The notes below the pieces were generated by a model. That model was not told where the DNA came from, searched no databases, and was given only the letters and a program-made list of their open reading frames with translations. This document shows positions 35,573 through 46,186 of a stretch of 64,000 nt of DNA, piece after piece. How positions within the stretch are numbered: position 1 is the first letter of the stretch; every line of letters begins with the position of its first letter. Made by a program: the position numbers and the translations under genes. Source of the stretch: Rhizobium lentis (GTDB lineage: Bacteria > Pseudomonadota > Alphaproteobacteria > Rhizobiales > Rhizobiaceae); NCBI RefSeq assembly GCF_017352135.1, contig NZ_CP071454.1, positions 1,116,501-1,180,500 on the forward strand, in the 5' to 3' direction.

Positions 35573-36600
35573 TCAATTCGTGTTGAACTTGCGCACCTCC
35601 ATGAAGTTGACGGCCGTGCCGCTGAAGCGGGCGGGGTCGACCGAGGCAGTCTTCACGTTGAAGCCTTCGGCGTAGACTGATGTCGGCTGGGCCCGCATCG
35701 TCTGGCTGACGAAGCGCGGCGCCTTGACCTGCTTGGACGCCATTTCGAGACGGGCATTGGTCAGCGCCCATTGCGAAATCATCTTCTGCGTCAGCTTCGG
35801 CTCGGTACGCACCGTCGCGCGGCTGGCATCGGCCGCGGCGGCTTCCTTCTGCGTCGGGCGACCGCCCTTGGTCGGGACGGCCTGCGGTGCTGGGCTCTCG
35901 GCAGCCGGGGCGTCGAAAGCGTCGCCGAAGCTTGCCGATTTCGTCGCCGGCGCCAAGGCAGCGAGCTGCAACGATGGCTTCTCGGCGGGGGCCTCTTGCG
36001 GCATCGCGGCTGCGATTGCCTGCTCCACGCTCATCTTAGGCTCATGCGAGGCGACTTGGCTTTCCGCATCCCTGTTCTGCTGCTCGAGCGCATCGGCGAT
36101 GGCCGGAGACAGGCTGCCGTCCTGATCGGCCTCGTCCGCCTCCGCTTCTGGATCGGCAGCGGCAGCGGCAAGCAGATTTTCGGCAACGGCAGGGCGCTCG
36201 GCAGGCGTCGGAACCGGCATTCCGTTCTGCATGTTCGGATCGACCGACGCGACCTCGGCATCACCCGGCGCGCGGCGTTGACCGAGAAGCGAGGGAACCG
36301 GAATGCTGTAAGCGCTGAGATCGGCGAATTGCTGCGGCTGGGCCTGATCGGCCGGAAGCGCTGCGGCAAGGGCCTGCTGCCCTGCATTATTCGAAGACGG
36401 CGCCACCAGCGCCGTTGCCATCTGGCTGCCGGCCGGCTGGTTGGCGAAGGCCGGACGAACCTGCGGCACCGGTGCGTTCAGGGCTGCGACCTCGGTCTGC
36501 TGCGGTTCGGCAGGAGCAGGCTCGGCCTTCGGCGGCGTCGCCTTGGCAACGGCAACCGGAGCCGAATCGTCGGAGTCGTCTTCCTGCTCGTCCGCCCCCC
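35573..36600 (-). pseudogene. out-of-frame C-terminal part of the DUF882 protein
   Basis: This frame continues the DUF882 protein after a -1 shift at the G6 run 36600-36595. It adds about 340 residues of low-complexity Ala/Pro/Gln-rich sequence (ADEQEDDSDD..., then repeated A/Q/E-rich stretches) and ends FMEVRKFNTN. It has no start of its own (the first apparent start, 36469, is an internal GTG) and no ribosome site. The low-complexity region looks like an extended envelope linker. If the shift is a sequence error or is suppressed, the whole product would be about 610 residues. Confidence 0.7.
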
Positions 36601-37413
36601 GCCAAACAGCGCGGCAAACAGCGTCTTGTGCTTCGGCGCCGATTGAGAAGCGCTGGCGATCTCGATCTGCGTGCCGCTGACGCGACGTTTGTAATCGGCC
36701 ATCGCCTGCTGATAGCCGGGCAGCGGCTTGCCGTCGGCCGGAATGTGAATAGTGTTGCCGTTCGGGAAAAGCCGGACAAGCTCGTCGCGGCTCATGCGCG
36801 GCCAGGCGCGGACGCCGCCGACGTCCATATGCACGAAGGGTGACCCGGATTTCGGATAGAAGCCGACGCCGCCGGCCTGCATCTTCATGCCGATGGCGCG
36901 CAAGGTTGCCAGCTTGACGTCGGGAATGAAGAAGTCCATCGCCTTGCCGAGCATGTGCTGGCTCTTTTCGGCGACGCCGGATTTGCGCGAACGGCCGCGC
37001 AGCATTTCATTGGTCGCCGGTGAACGAAAGCCGCAAACAACATTGATATAATCTCTCGAACCGCTCTGGCGATAGACTTCCCAGATAAGGTCGAACAGGC
37101 GCGGATCCATTTTCGTCGGCTGGTTTTTGCGCCAGTCGCGTAAGAAGCGGTTCAACTGCTCCAGACCCTTGGGGTCGAACTTGCCGTTGCGCTTGTAGGT
37201 GATGACGGCTTTTTCGCCGGTATGGATGAAATAGAGCTTGAGGCTGCGGGTGTCACCCGCTGCCTCGGAAGGCGTACTGACGAATACCGGTGAGGAAACC
37301 GCAAGCGCAAGAAGGGCGGCCGCCGCCGTCCTCACTGCCTTTCCGCAGATGTCGGCGCACAAAGAACGCCAGCTCAAGCGCGAAGGCTTGGAATTCCCAT
37401 TCAGATTCGGCAA
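36478..37413 (-). CDS. DUF882 (peptidase M15-like) exported protein, frameshifted
   Basis: The frame encodes a signal peptide (about 28-52) and a DUF882/YcbK-type domain (about 55-200). The zinc-peptidase-like motifs are VCGFRSPATN, SQHMLGKAMDF and FVHMDVG, so it probably cuts or binds peptidoglycan peptides. The last 40 residues (from about 272) are Arg/Pro-rich nonsense, because the true reading shifts at the six-G run 36600-36595; the natural continuation is the -1 frame (see 35573-36600). The start is TTG 37413 with GGGGA upstream; no early ATG exists. Confidence 0.72.
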   Translation of the reverse strand: MPNLNGNSKPSRLSWRSLCADICGKAVRTAAAALLALAVSSPVFVSTPSEAAGDTRSLKLYFIHTGEKAVITYKRNGKFDPKGLEQLNRFLRDWRKNQPTKMDPRLFDLIWEVYRQSGSRDYINVVCGFRSPATNEMLRGRSRKSGVAEKSQHMLGKAMDFFIPDVKLATLRAIGMKMQAGGVGFYPKSGSPFVHMDVGGVRAWPRMSRDELVRLFPNGNTIHIPADGKPLPGYQQAMADYKRRVSGTQIEIASASQSAPKHKTLFAALFGGGRTSRKTTPTIRLRLPLPRRRRRRPSLLLPNRSRPRSQP

Positions 37414-37591
37414 CTCGATCCCCGTCAGACAGACAATGTCCCGTACTGTCTCAGATGACTGTCAAATGCGGTCACACGATGGCAAAAATGCCACACATGA
37501 TCAACCTTTTCTTTACATAGTGAACGGGCCACTAACAAGTGGTTTATGAACAGTAACAAATCGTGGTTGCGCGAGTCTTAACAAATGGGGC

Positions 37592-39136
<1,545 letters not shown>

Positions 39137-39205
39137 TGTCGCCTCACTTCATGCGAAACCATGAAGCGCACTCTGGCAGAAAGGCTTGAACATCCAGTTT
39201 TGAGA

Positions 39206-39229
39206 AACAATTGCATTTTAACAATTGCA
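39206..39229. repeat. tandem direct repeat in a divergent promoter
   Basis: AACAATTGCA occurs at 39206-39215 and again at 39220-39229, separated by TTTT, a 14-base period. Each copy contains the palindrome CAATTG. It lies between the sigma-54 response regulator and the oligoendopeptidase gene, and is a candidate binding site for a dimeric regulator. Confidence 0.5.
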
Positions 39230-39343
39230 ACGGCCCGATTTCGTGCCGAAGCGACGCCTTTTAATGCGCCGAAAGCCCTTGATGCGGGGCCTTCTCACGC
39301 TTATTCAAACAGACCTGTTATAAAGTGGAGAGGAATCGCGCCC

Positions 39344-41200
39344 ATGAAATTCGAGCCCCCGCACGCCGGCCTTTTGTTGTCGCCAGCAGCGCCAGTCGGG
39401 GCGGCCACCGATCCGGCGCTCGGCGATCTGCCGGTCTGGAAGCTGCAGGATCTCTACCCCTCCGCCACCTCGACCGCCTTCGTCGCCGACATGGAAAAGG
39501 CCGGCAAGGCCGCGATCGCCTTCGAAGAAAAGTGGAAGGGCAAACTTGCTGAAGCTGCGGCGAAGATCGGCACTGAGGGCATCGGCGCGGCGCTGAAGGA
39601 ATATGAGGCGCTTGATGATATCATGGGCCGCCTCGGCTCCTTTGCCGGCCTCACTTATTTCTCCGACACCACCAATCCGGCAAACGGCAAGCTCTACGGC
39701 GACGTGCAGGCCAAGATCACCGAATTCTCCGGCCATCTCCTCTTCTTCGCGCTCGAACTGAACCGCATTGACGATGCCGTAATCGACGCCTGCATGGCGA
39801 ACGATCCCGATGCCGGTCATTATCGCCCCTGGCTCGTCGACCTCCGGAAAGATAGGCCCTATCAGCTCGACGACAGGCTGGAGCAGCTCTTCCTCGAGAA
39901 GTCGATGACATCGTCCTCCGCCTTCAACCGCCTCTTCGACGAAACCATGGCTGAGCTTCGCTACGAGATCGATGGCCAGAAAGTGCCGCTCGAAGTGGCG
40001 CTGAACATGCTGCAAGAGAAGGATCCGGAAGTGCGCCGCAAAGCCGCGATGGCGCTCGCCGAAACCTTCAAGACCAATATCCGCATCTTCACGCTGATCA
40101 CCAATACGCTTGCCAAGGACAAGGATATCGCCGATCGCTGGCGCGGCTTCGAGGATATAGCTGACTCCAGGCACCTGGCAAACCGCGTCGAACGCGAGGT
40201 CGTCGACGCGCTGGCTGCCGCCGTCCGCGAAGCCTATCCCCGCCTGTCGCACCGCTATTATAAAATGAAGGCGAAATGGCTCGGCATGGAGCAAATGAAT
40301 TTCTGGGACCGCAACGCGCCGCTTCCGGAAACCTCCAGCGCCGTGATCTCCTGGCCCGAAGCGAAGGACACGGTGCTTTCCGCCTATGGCGATTTCGCTC
40401 CCGAGATGGCTGATATCGCCAGGCGCTTCTTCGACGAGCAGTGGATCGATGCTCCGGTTCGCCCCGGCAAGGCGCCCGGCGCCTTCGCCCATCCGACGGT
40501 TCCCTCCGCCCATCCCTATGTGCTCGTCAACTATATGGGCAAGCCGCGCGACGTAATGACGCTTGCTCATGAGCTCGGGCATGGCGTGCACCAGGTTCTC
40601 GCCGGCGCGCAAGGGGCGCTGATGTGCCAGACGCCGCTGACGCTTGCCGAAACCGCGTCCGTCTTCGGCGAGATGCTGACCTTCCGCGCCCTCATGGAAA
40701 AGACCAGCGACAGGCGCGAGCGCAAGGCGATGCTCGCCCAGAAGGTCGAGGACATGATCAATACAGTCGTGCGGCAGATCGCCTTCTATGAGTTCGAACG
40801 CAAGCTGCACACCGCCCGCAAATCAGGTGAACTCACGGCCGACGACATCGGCGAACTCTGGCTCTCCGTCCAGTCGGAAAGCCTCGGCCCGGCGATCAAC
40901 ATTTCCGAAGGCTACGAGACCTATTGGGCCTATATCCCCCACTTCATCCATTCGCCCTTCTATGTCTACGCCTATGCCTTCGGCGATTGCCTGGTAAATT
41001 CGCTCTATGCCGTCTACCAGAAGGCCGAGAAGGGCTTCCAGGAGAAGTATTTCGAACTGCTGAAAGCCGGCGGCACCAAGCATCATTCGGAACTGCTCAA
41101 ACCTTTCGGCCTCGACGCCACCGATCCGTCGTTCTGGAGCCAGGGCCTGTCGATGATCGAAGGGCTGATCGACGAACTGGAAGCGCTAGATAAGGGCTGA
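39344..41200 (+). CDS. pepF: M3-family oligoendopeptidase (PepF type)
   Basis: A 618-residue zinc metallopeptidase of family M3 that degrades short peptides in the cytoplasm. The zinc motif HELGHGVHQ has ligands H409 and H413 with catalytic E410; the third ligand is in the following ETASVFGEM segment. GGAGAGGA precedes ATG 39344. The frame is open for about 550 codons upstream only because it runs antisense to the response regulator. No signal peptide. Confidence 0.95.
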   Translation: MKFEPPHAGLLLSPAAPVGAATDPALGDLPVWKLQDLYPSATSTAFVADMEKAGKAAIAFEEKWKGKLAEAAAKIGTEGIGAALKEYEALDDIMGRLGSFAGLTYFSDTTNPANGKLYGDVQAKITEFSGHLLFFALELNRIDDAVIDACMANDPDAGHYRPWLVDLRKDRPYQLDDRLEQLFLEKSMTSSSAFNRLFDETMAELRYEIDGQKVPLEVALNMLQEKDPEVRRKAAMALAETFKTNIRIFTLITNTLAKDKDIADRWRGFEDIADSRHLANRVEREVVDALAAAVREAYPRLSHRYYKMKAKWLGMEQMNFWDRNAPLPETSSAVISWPEAKDTVLSAYGDFAPEMADIARRFFDEQWIDAPVRPGKAPGAFAHPTVPSAHPYVLVNYMGKPRDVMTLAHELGHGVHQVLAGAQGALMCQTPLTLAETASVFGEMLTFRALMEKTSDRRERKAMLAQKVEDMINTVVRQIAFYEFERKLHTARKSGELTADDIGELWLSVQSESLGPAINISEGYETYWAYIPHFIHSPFYVYAYAFGDCLVNSLYAVYQKAEKGFQEKYFELLKAGGTKHHSELLKPFGLDATDPSFWSQGLSMIEGLIDELEALDKG

Positions 41201-41202
41201 AT

Positions 41203-41376
41203 TCCCTTCTCCAAAAGGGGAGACGAACCTCGTCTCCCCGACGGGGAGAAGGTGCCGGCAGGCGGATGAGGGGAGACCCGGCAGACCCGTGCTTCTGACG
41301 CGCTCAGGACGTCGCTTCGCTCCGCCCCCTTATCTGCCCCTTCGGGCATCTTCTCCCCGCTGGGGAGAAGAGGGAA
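41203..41376. repeat. RIME-type rhizobial intergenic mosaic element
   Basis: Packed palindromes between pepF and pabB: GGGGAGACGA/TCGTCTCCCC (41217-41226 and 41230-41239, 3-base loop), TGCCC/GGGCA (41335-41339 and 41344-41348), and TTCTCCCC/GGGGAGAA (41351-41358 and 41362-41369). The core GGAGAAGGTGCCGGCAGG and the CCGGCA block match what I know of the RIME family found in many copies in Rhizobium and relatives. It may terminate transcription or form a stable RNA structure. Confidence 0.8.
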
Positions 41377-41432
41377 ACCTCGCTCCCAATCGAATTTCGA
41401 GCAATGGGAGCAGAACAAACTGAAAGCGTTGC

Positions 41433-42590
41433 GTGGCAGACAAACCCTATATCCTCTTCCGCGACGACACATCAGGACAGGTGATGCTTTTCGCCGAGCC
41501 GGCAGAGATCATCGTCGCGCGGACGCGCGCCGAATTCTTTGCTGGCCTTGCCCGCATGGAAAAGGCCAAGGCCGAAGGTAAATGGCTTGCCGGCTATATG
41601 GCCTACGAGGCCGGATACGTCTTCGAGGAAAAACTGGCTTCCTTCGTCGGGGAAAATCGCGAAACGCCGTTGCTCTGTTTCGGCGTCTTCGATGCTGCGC
41701 AGCCGGACACACATCCGATTGCTCAGCCGAAACAGCGCCTCGACAACGAGGAATTCCTCACCGCCCCGAAAGCCGCCTGGGATTTCCCCATATATAAAGA
41801 GCGCTTCGATCGCCTTCACGAGCATTTGCGGCTCGGCGACGCCTACCAGGCGAACCTCACCATGCCGGTCGTGGCCCGATGGAACGGCGACCCCCGCGCC
41901 GCTTTCTGGTCGCTGATCGACCGCCAGCCGGTCAAATACGGTGCGCTGGTCGATCTCGGTGGCCCGGTCATCCTGTCTCGTTCGCCCGAACTCTTCTTCC
42001 GCACCGATGAAGAAGGCTGGATCGAGACCCATCCGATGAAGGGCACGGCCAAACGCGGCGCCAGCCCTGCCGAAGATGCCGCAATCATCGCGGCCATGCG
42101 TGCCGATATCAAGACCCAGGCCGAAAACCGGATGATCGTCGATCTCCTGCGCAACGACATCTCCCGCATCACCGAGGTCGGCACGCTCGATGTGCCGAAG
42201 CTTTTCGACGTCGAGACCTATCCGACGGTCCACCAGATGGTCAGCCATGTGCAGGCGAAACTGCGCCCCGGCCTTTCGATCGGGGATATCTTTGCCGCCC
42301 TTTTCCCCTGCGGCTCGATCACCGGCGCGCCGAAGCTGCGGGCGATGGAAATCCTTCACACGCTCGAGGATGTCCCGCGCGACGCCTATTGTGGCGCGAT
42401 CGGCATGATCTCGCCGACCGGCGCCATGCGGTTTTCCGTCGCCATCCGCACCATTACGCTTTTTGGCGGCGGCAGGGCCGTCTTCAATGTCGGCGGCGGT
42501 ATCGTCTTCGATTCCACGCCCGAGGCCGAATATGAGGAATGTCTGCTCAAGGCCCGCTTCGCCGTCGGCGACCAATGGATCGCGCGATGA
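41433..42590 (+). CDS. pabB: aminodeoxychorismate synthase component I
   Basis: A 385-residue chorismate-binding enzyme (PabB/TrpE family) that makes 4-amino-4-deoxychorismate for folate. It has the diagnostic HPMKGTAKRG, NRMIVDLLRNDISRI and PCGSITGAPKLRAME motifs; the lysine of MKGT marks the PabB rather than the TrpE type. The start is GTG 41433 with GAAAG upstream. pabA is not adjacent. Its stop overlaps pabC by four bases. Confidence 0.95.
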   Translation: MADKPYILFRDDTSGQVMLFAEPAEIIVARTRAEFFAGLARMEKAKAEGKWLAGYMAYEAGYVFEEKLASFVGENRETPLLCFGVFDAAQPDTHPIAQPKQRLDNEEFLTAPKAAWDFPIYKERFDRLHEHLRLGDAYQANLTMPVVARWNGDPRAAFWSLIDRQPVKYGALVDLGGPVILSRSPELFFRTDEEGWIETHPMKGTAKRGASPAEDAAIIAAMRADIKTQAENRMIVDLLRNDISRITEVGTLDVPKLFDVETYPTVHQMVSHVQAKLRPGLSIGDIFAALFPCGSITGAPKLRAMEILHTLEDVPRDAYCGAIGMISPTGAMRFSVAIRTITLFGGGRAVFNVGGGIVFDSTPEAEYEECLLKARFAVGDQWIAR

Positions 42591-43216
42591 GCGATTTTTC
42601 GCTGATCGAGACGCTGCGCTGGCAGCCCGGCGAAGGCTTCATCCGGCTGCAACTGCACCTTGCCCGGCTGTCCCGCTCGGCCCGCCGCCTCGGCTTCCCA
42701 CGGCCGATCGATGCTGCGGCGAAGCTCGACGATGCCGTCGCAGAGGCCGCAGGCCCGCTGCGCGTCCGCCTGACCTTCGACACGCAAGGCCGCACCGAGG
42801 TGACGAGCGCCCCCTTCGTCCCGCTCGCCCCGGAGACCATTTGGACCGTCCGTATCGCCAAGACCCGACTCCAATCGACCGACAGGCTGCTGCGCGTCAA
42901 GACCACGCGACGCGCCGTCTATGAGACCGCGCGCGCCGAATATGTTCAGGCAGACGCCGACGAAGTCATCCTCCTGAACGAGCGCGGCGAAGTCTGCGAG
43001 GGCACCATCACCTCCATCTTTCTCGACGACGGAAGCGGCGTTCTGCAAACCCCGCCGATCTCCTGCGGCTTGCTCGCCGGTGTGCTGCGCACCGAGCTCA
43101 TCTGTGGGCGCAAGGCGCGCGTCGGCCGGCTGACGCTTGACGATCTGGATACCGGCACGCTTTACCTCGGCAACTCGCTGCGCGGCCTGATCCGCGCAAA
43201 TCTCCTCAGGAGCTGA
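42587..43216 (+). CDS. pabC: aminodeoxychorismate lyase-like class IV aminotransferase
   Basis: A 209-residue fold-type IV PLP enzyme. The PLP lysine is in LLRVKTTRRAVYE, and the late motifs NERGEVCEGTITSIF and CGLLAGVLR bind the cofactor phosphate. It releases pyruvate from ADC to give p-aminobenzoate. It is shorter than most PabC (about 270 residues). ATG 42587 overlaps the pabB TGA, so the two form a coupled folate pair. Confidence 0.85.
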   Translation: MSDFSLIETLRWQPGEGFIRLQLHLARLSRSARRLGFPRPIDAAAKLDDAVAEAAGPLRVRLTFDTQGRTEVTSAPFVPLAPETIWTVRIAKTRLQSTDRLLRVKTTRRAVYETARAEYVQADADEVILLNERGEVCEGTITSIFLDDGSGVLQTPPISCGLLAGVLRTELICGRKARVGRLTLDDLDTGTLYLGNSLRGLIRANLLRS

Positions 43217-43218
43217 TC

Positions 43219-43503
43219 ATGTTCATTCTCTCCCTCACCTATGTGAAATCCACTGAGGAAGCTGACAAGCACATGGAGCCGCACATGGCCTGGGTGAAGG
43301 AAGGCTATGCCAAGGGCTGGTTCTTGGCTTCCGGCCGCAAGGTGCCGCGCACCGGCGGCGTGCTTCTCGCCATTGGCGAGCGTGCCGCAATCGAGGCCTA
43401 TGTCGCCGCCGACCCCTTCACTATCCACGGTGTCGCCGAATACGACATCACCGAGCTTGCCGTCACGACGACGGTTAAAGGACTGGAAATCCTGAAACGC
43501 TGA
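43219..43503 (+). CDS. YciI family protein
   Basis: A 94-residue YciI-like protein (ferredoxin-like fold, dimeric). Conserved features are the H-x-x-W-V motif (HMAWVKEGYAKG), the RKVPRTGG loop and the ADPF motif near the C-terminus. YciI proteins are thought to act on small organic acids, or as lyases or reductases; the reaction is unknown. It begins two bases after pabC, likely in the same operon. Confidence 0.9.
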   Translation: MFILSLTYVKSTEEADKHMEPHMAWVKEGYAKGWFLASGRKVPRTGGVLLAIGERAAIEAYVAADPFTIHGVAEYDITELAVTTTVKGLEILKR

Positions 43504-43676
43504 TTTTGCGGGCAGCCGGTCGGACATCTGTCCGCCCGATATTTGTCCTTTCCCCGCCAACGCTCTTTATTGTGACGGCGTTTTGTGGTTAGAGCCGGTC
43601 ACCTCGCAATTTCTGCGGCAATTTCAAAAGAATTCTTCAGGCCGAGCGCCTTCGTCCCCTTCCACAGGAGAAAAGA

Positions 43677-45128
43677 ATGACGGAACAGAACTATCCGGTA
43701 TATGCCGAAATTACCGGTCCGATCGTGATGATCGGCTTTGGCTCCATCGGCCGCGGCACCCTGCCCCTGATCGAGCGCCACTTCAAATTCGACAAAAGCC
43801 GGATGGTCGTCATCGACCCGCGCGAAGAACCCGCCGACATGGAGATTCTGAAGAAGCACGGCGTTCGCCACATCAAGGAATATGTCACCAAGGACAATTA
43901 CAAGGACCTGCTGAAGCCGCTGCTGACGGAGGGCGAAGGCCAGGGTTTCTGCGTCAACCTCTCGGTCGACACCTCCTCGCTCGATATCATCAAGCTCTGC
44001 CGCAAGCTCGACGTTCTCTATATCGATACGGTGGTTGAGCCCTGGCTCGGCTTCTATTTCGACAAGGGCATGAGCAATGCCGACCGCACCAACTATGCGC
44101 TGCGCGAAACCGTGCGCAAGGAAAAGGCGAAGAACCCGGGCGGCGCCACCGCCGTCTCCACCTGCGGCGCCAATCCGGGCATGGTTTCCTGGTTCGTCAA
44201 GCAGGCGCTCGTCAACCTCGCCAACGACATCGGCCTGAAATTCGACGAGCCGGACCAGCACGATCGTGAAGGCTGGGCCAAGCTGATGAAGAAGCTCGGC
44301 GTCAAGGGCATCCACATTGCCGAGCGCGACACCCAGCGCACCAAGCATCCGAAGCCGCTCAACGTCTTCTGGAACACCTGGTCCGTCGAAGGCTTCATCT
44401 CCGAAGGCATGCAGCCGGCCGAACTCGGCTGGGGCACGCACGAAGAGTGGATGCCGAAGAATGCCAAGAAGCACAAGAAGGGCAACAGGGCGGCGATCTA
44501 CCTGGAACAGCCCGGCGCCAACACCCGCGTGCGCACCTGGTGCCCGACCCCCGGCCCGCAATACGGCTTCCTCGTCACCCACAACGAGTCGATCTCGATC
44601 GCCGATTACTTCACGGTGCGCGATAAGGACGGCGAAGTGACCTTCCGTCCGACTTGCCACTATGCCTACCATCCGGCCAACGACGCCGTGCTCTCGCTGC
44701 ATGAGATGTTCGGCAACGGCGGCACGCCGCAGCCGGTCCATCACGTTCTCGACGAGGACGAACTGGAAGACGGCATCGACGAGCTCGGCGTCCTGCTCTA
44801 CGGCCATGAGAAGAATGCGTACTGGTATGGCTCGCGCCTGTCGCTGGAAGAAACCCGCCGTATCGCACCCTATCAGAACGCCACCGGCCTGCAGGTCACA
44901 TCAGCCGTCCTCGCCGGCATGGTCTGGGCGCTGGAACACCCGACTGCCGGCATCGTCGAAGCCGACGAGATCGATTACAAGCGCTGCCTCGAAGTGCAGA
45001 TGCCCTATCTCGGCCCGGTCGAAGGCCACTACACCGACTGGACGCCGCTCGACGGCCGTCCGGGCCTCTTCCCCGAGGATATCGACATCAAAGACCCGTG
45101 GCAGTTCAGGAACATTCTCGTCCGCTAA
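43677..45128 (+). CDS. hss: homospermidine synthase
   Basis: A 483-residue NAD-dependent enzyme that makes sym-homospermidine from two putrescines, the main long polyamine of many rhizobia. The Rossmann motif GFGSIGRG is at about 20-27; conserved TCGANPGMVSWFVKQ, EEWMPKNAKKHKKG and GPQYGFLVTHNE mark the family. AGGAGAAAAG precedes the ATG. It is monocistronic, ending at a strong terminator, and no other polyamine genes are near. Confidence 0.95.
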   Translation: MTEQNYPVYAEITGPIVMIGFGSIGRGTLPLIERHFKFDKSRMVVIDPREEPADMEILKKHGVRHIKEYVTKDNYKDLLKPLLTEGEGQGFCVNLSVDTSSLDIIKLCRKLDVLYIDTVVEPWLGFYFDKGMSNADRTNYALRETVRKEKAKNPGGATAVSTCGANPGMVSWFVKQALVNLANDIGLKFDEPDQHDREGWAKLMKKLGVKGIHIAERDTQRTKHPKPLNVFWNTWSVEGFISEGMQPAELGWGTHEEWMPKNAKKHKKGNRAAIYLEQPGANTRVRTWCPTPGPQYGFLVTHNESISIADYFTVRDKDGEVTFRPTCHYAYHPANDAVLSLHEMFGNGGTPQPVHHVLDEDELEDGIDELGVLLYGHEKNAYWYGSRLSLEETRRIAPYQNATGLQVTSAVLAGMVWALEHPTAGIVEADEIDYKRCLEVQMPYLGPVEGHYTDWTPLDGRPGLFPEDIDIKDPWQFRNILVR

Positions 45129-45151
45129 GATCGCCCACAGGGATTTTAACA

Positions 45152-45178
45152 ATGCCCGCCGCGAGGCGGGCATTTTTG
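45152..45178 (+). terminator. rho-independent terminator of hss
   Basis: ATGCCCGCC (45152-45160), a GCGA loop and GGCGGGCAT (45165-45173), then TTTT. A perfect 9-bp stem 23 bases after the homospermidine synthase stop. Confidence 0.9.
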
Positions 45179-45299
45179 TAACGCTGGCTGTATAAATGCC
45201 GCCGCCCTTGCTCCAAGCCTTGCCATCATGGCGGGCGCACGCCATGTTTTGCCCGAACTTGGCGGGCGACCGCCACGCCGATTCGCCGGGAGAAGCCTT

Positions 45300-45671
45300 A
45301 TGAAAATCAGAACTGGTCTCGTTCTTGTCAGTGCAGCGGCCGCTCTTGCCGCCTGCGTTTCATCGGAGCCGCGCCCCATGCCGATCGCTGCCGCGCCCGT
45401 TACGAATTCTGTTGAAGGCGAGTGGACGGATGCCAATGGCTTAACTTCGACCTTCACAGGCGGCCAGTTTGTAACTCGCACCAGCGACGGAACAAACACG
45501 CAGATGGCATCGGGAACATATACAGTCGGGCCCGATAAAATTATCCAAATAAACCTTTATTCGAATGTCAAAAAAACAAGCTCTCTGGTTAACTGCGCCC
45601 TAATTGGGCCAAGCCAGCTTAATTGCACTACCGCGACAGGTTCACAGTTCACGCTTTCCCGCCGCGGCTGA
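45300..45671 (+). CDS. omp10: Omp10-type outer membrane lipoprotein
   Basis: A 123-residue lipoprotein. The signal peptide ends in the lipobox LAAC, with lipidated C19. The mature part resembles Brucella Omp10: VEGEWTDANGLTSTFTGG, a TRTSDGTN turn, the VNCALIGPSQLNCTT pair of cysteines and a final SRRG. Omp10 is a small outer-membrane lipoprotein of Rhizobiales whose role is still unclear. AGAAG precedes ATG 45300. It is isolated, just after the hss terminator. Confidence 0.88.
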   Translation: MKIRTGLVLVSAAAALAACVSSEPRPMPIAAAPVTNSVEGEWTDANGLTSTFTGGQFVTRTSDGTNTQMASGTYTVGPDKIIQINLYSNVKKTSSLVNCALIGPSQLNCTTATGSQFTLSRRG

Positions 45672-45701
45672 AAGAGTAGATAGGCTTGCGGGGAAGCCAC
45701 C

Positions 45702-46021
45702 ATGCGAGTGTTCGCCGGTTACCTTGTTCTGCTGGTCGCACTACCGCTTGCCGCATTTGCGTCCTTCTGGCGGCCAACGTCTATCGTGCCCAGGGCATTG
45801 CCGCTCCCGATTGCGACGGGCCATTGTCAGTGCTGATCTTCGCCCTGCCGGCAGTCCTGACCTATGGCCTCGGCGCGCTCCTTGGCTACCGGACCGGCAG
45901 GCGCTTTCATCGCCTCGTTTCCCTTCTCTGCCTGATCGTCGCGCTCGCCACGGTTCCGAATATTGCCGAGGCCGTGCAAGAACTCTACCGAAACACCGCC
46001 ACCGGCGAATGCCTGGGATAG
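45702..46021 (+). pseudogene. small membrane protein gene with a probable frameshift
   Basis: ATG 45702 has a strong GGGGAAG site and opens a clear signal or membrane helix (MRVFAGYLVLLVALPLAAFASF). That frame soon runs out (TGA near 45833). From about 45764 a different frame gives a natural continuation (LLAANVYRAQGIAAPDCDGP, two more hydrophobic segments, then CLG and stop at 46021). The two fit one another if one base is missing near 45757-45766. The product would be about 106 residues, a small membrane protein of unknown function. It could be a true mutation or a sequence error. Confidence 0.6.
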
Positions 46022-46035
46022 CCGCCGGCTTTTTT
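46002..46035 (+). terminator. terminator overlapping the end of the frameshifted gene
   Basis: CCGGCG (46002-46007) pairs with CGCCGG (46023-46028) across a 15-base loop, followed by CTTTTTT. The 5' arm lies inside the last codons of the gene ending at 46021. Confidence 0.55.
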
Positions 46036-46186
46036 GCCCCGCCCCCTTGGAAAGCGCCCCGCCTGGCCCAGCTTTCTCTTGCGGTCGTGCGTCGTCTGAT
46101 GGAACATCCGCACGCCGGGTGATTGCCCGGCGGACTACGGAAGCGATCGGCGAGGGGGATCTTTCGCCTCAATCAGGAGAACAGGG

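Noticed and set aside
37480..37493. TGGCA-AAAA-TGCCA as a sigma-54 promoter for the DUF882 gene
   Set aside because: The spacing between GG and GC does not match the -24/-12 requirement; it is only a small palindrome.
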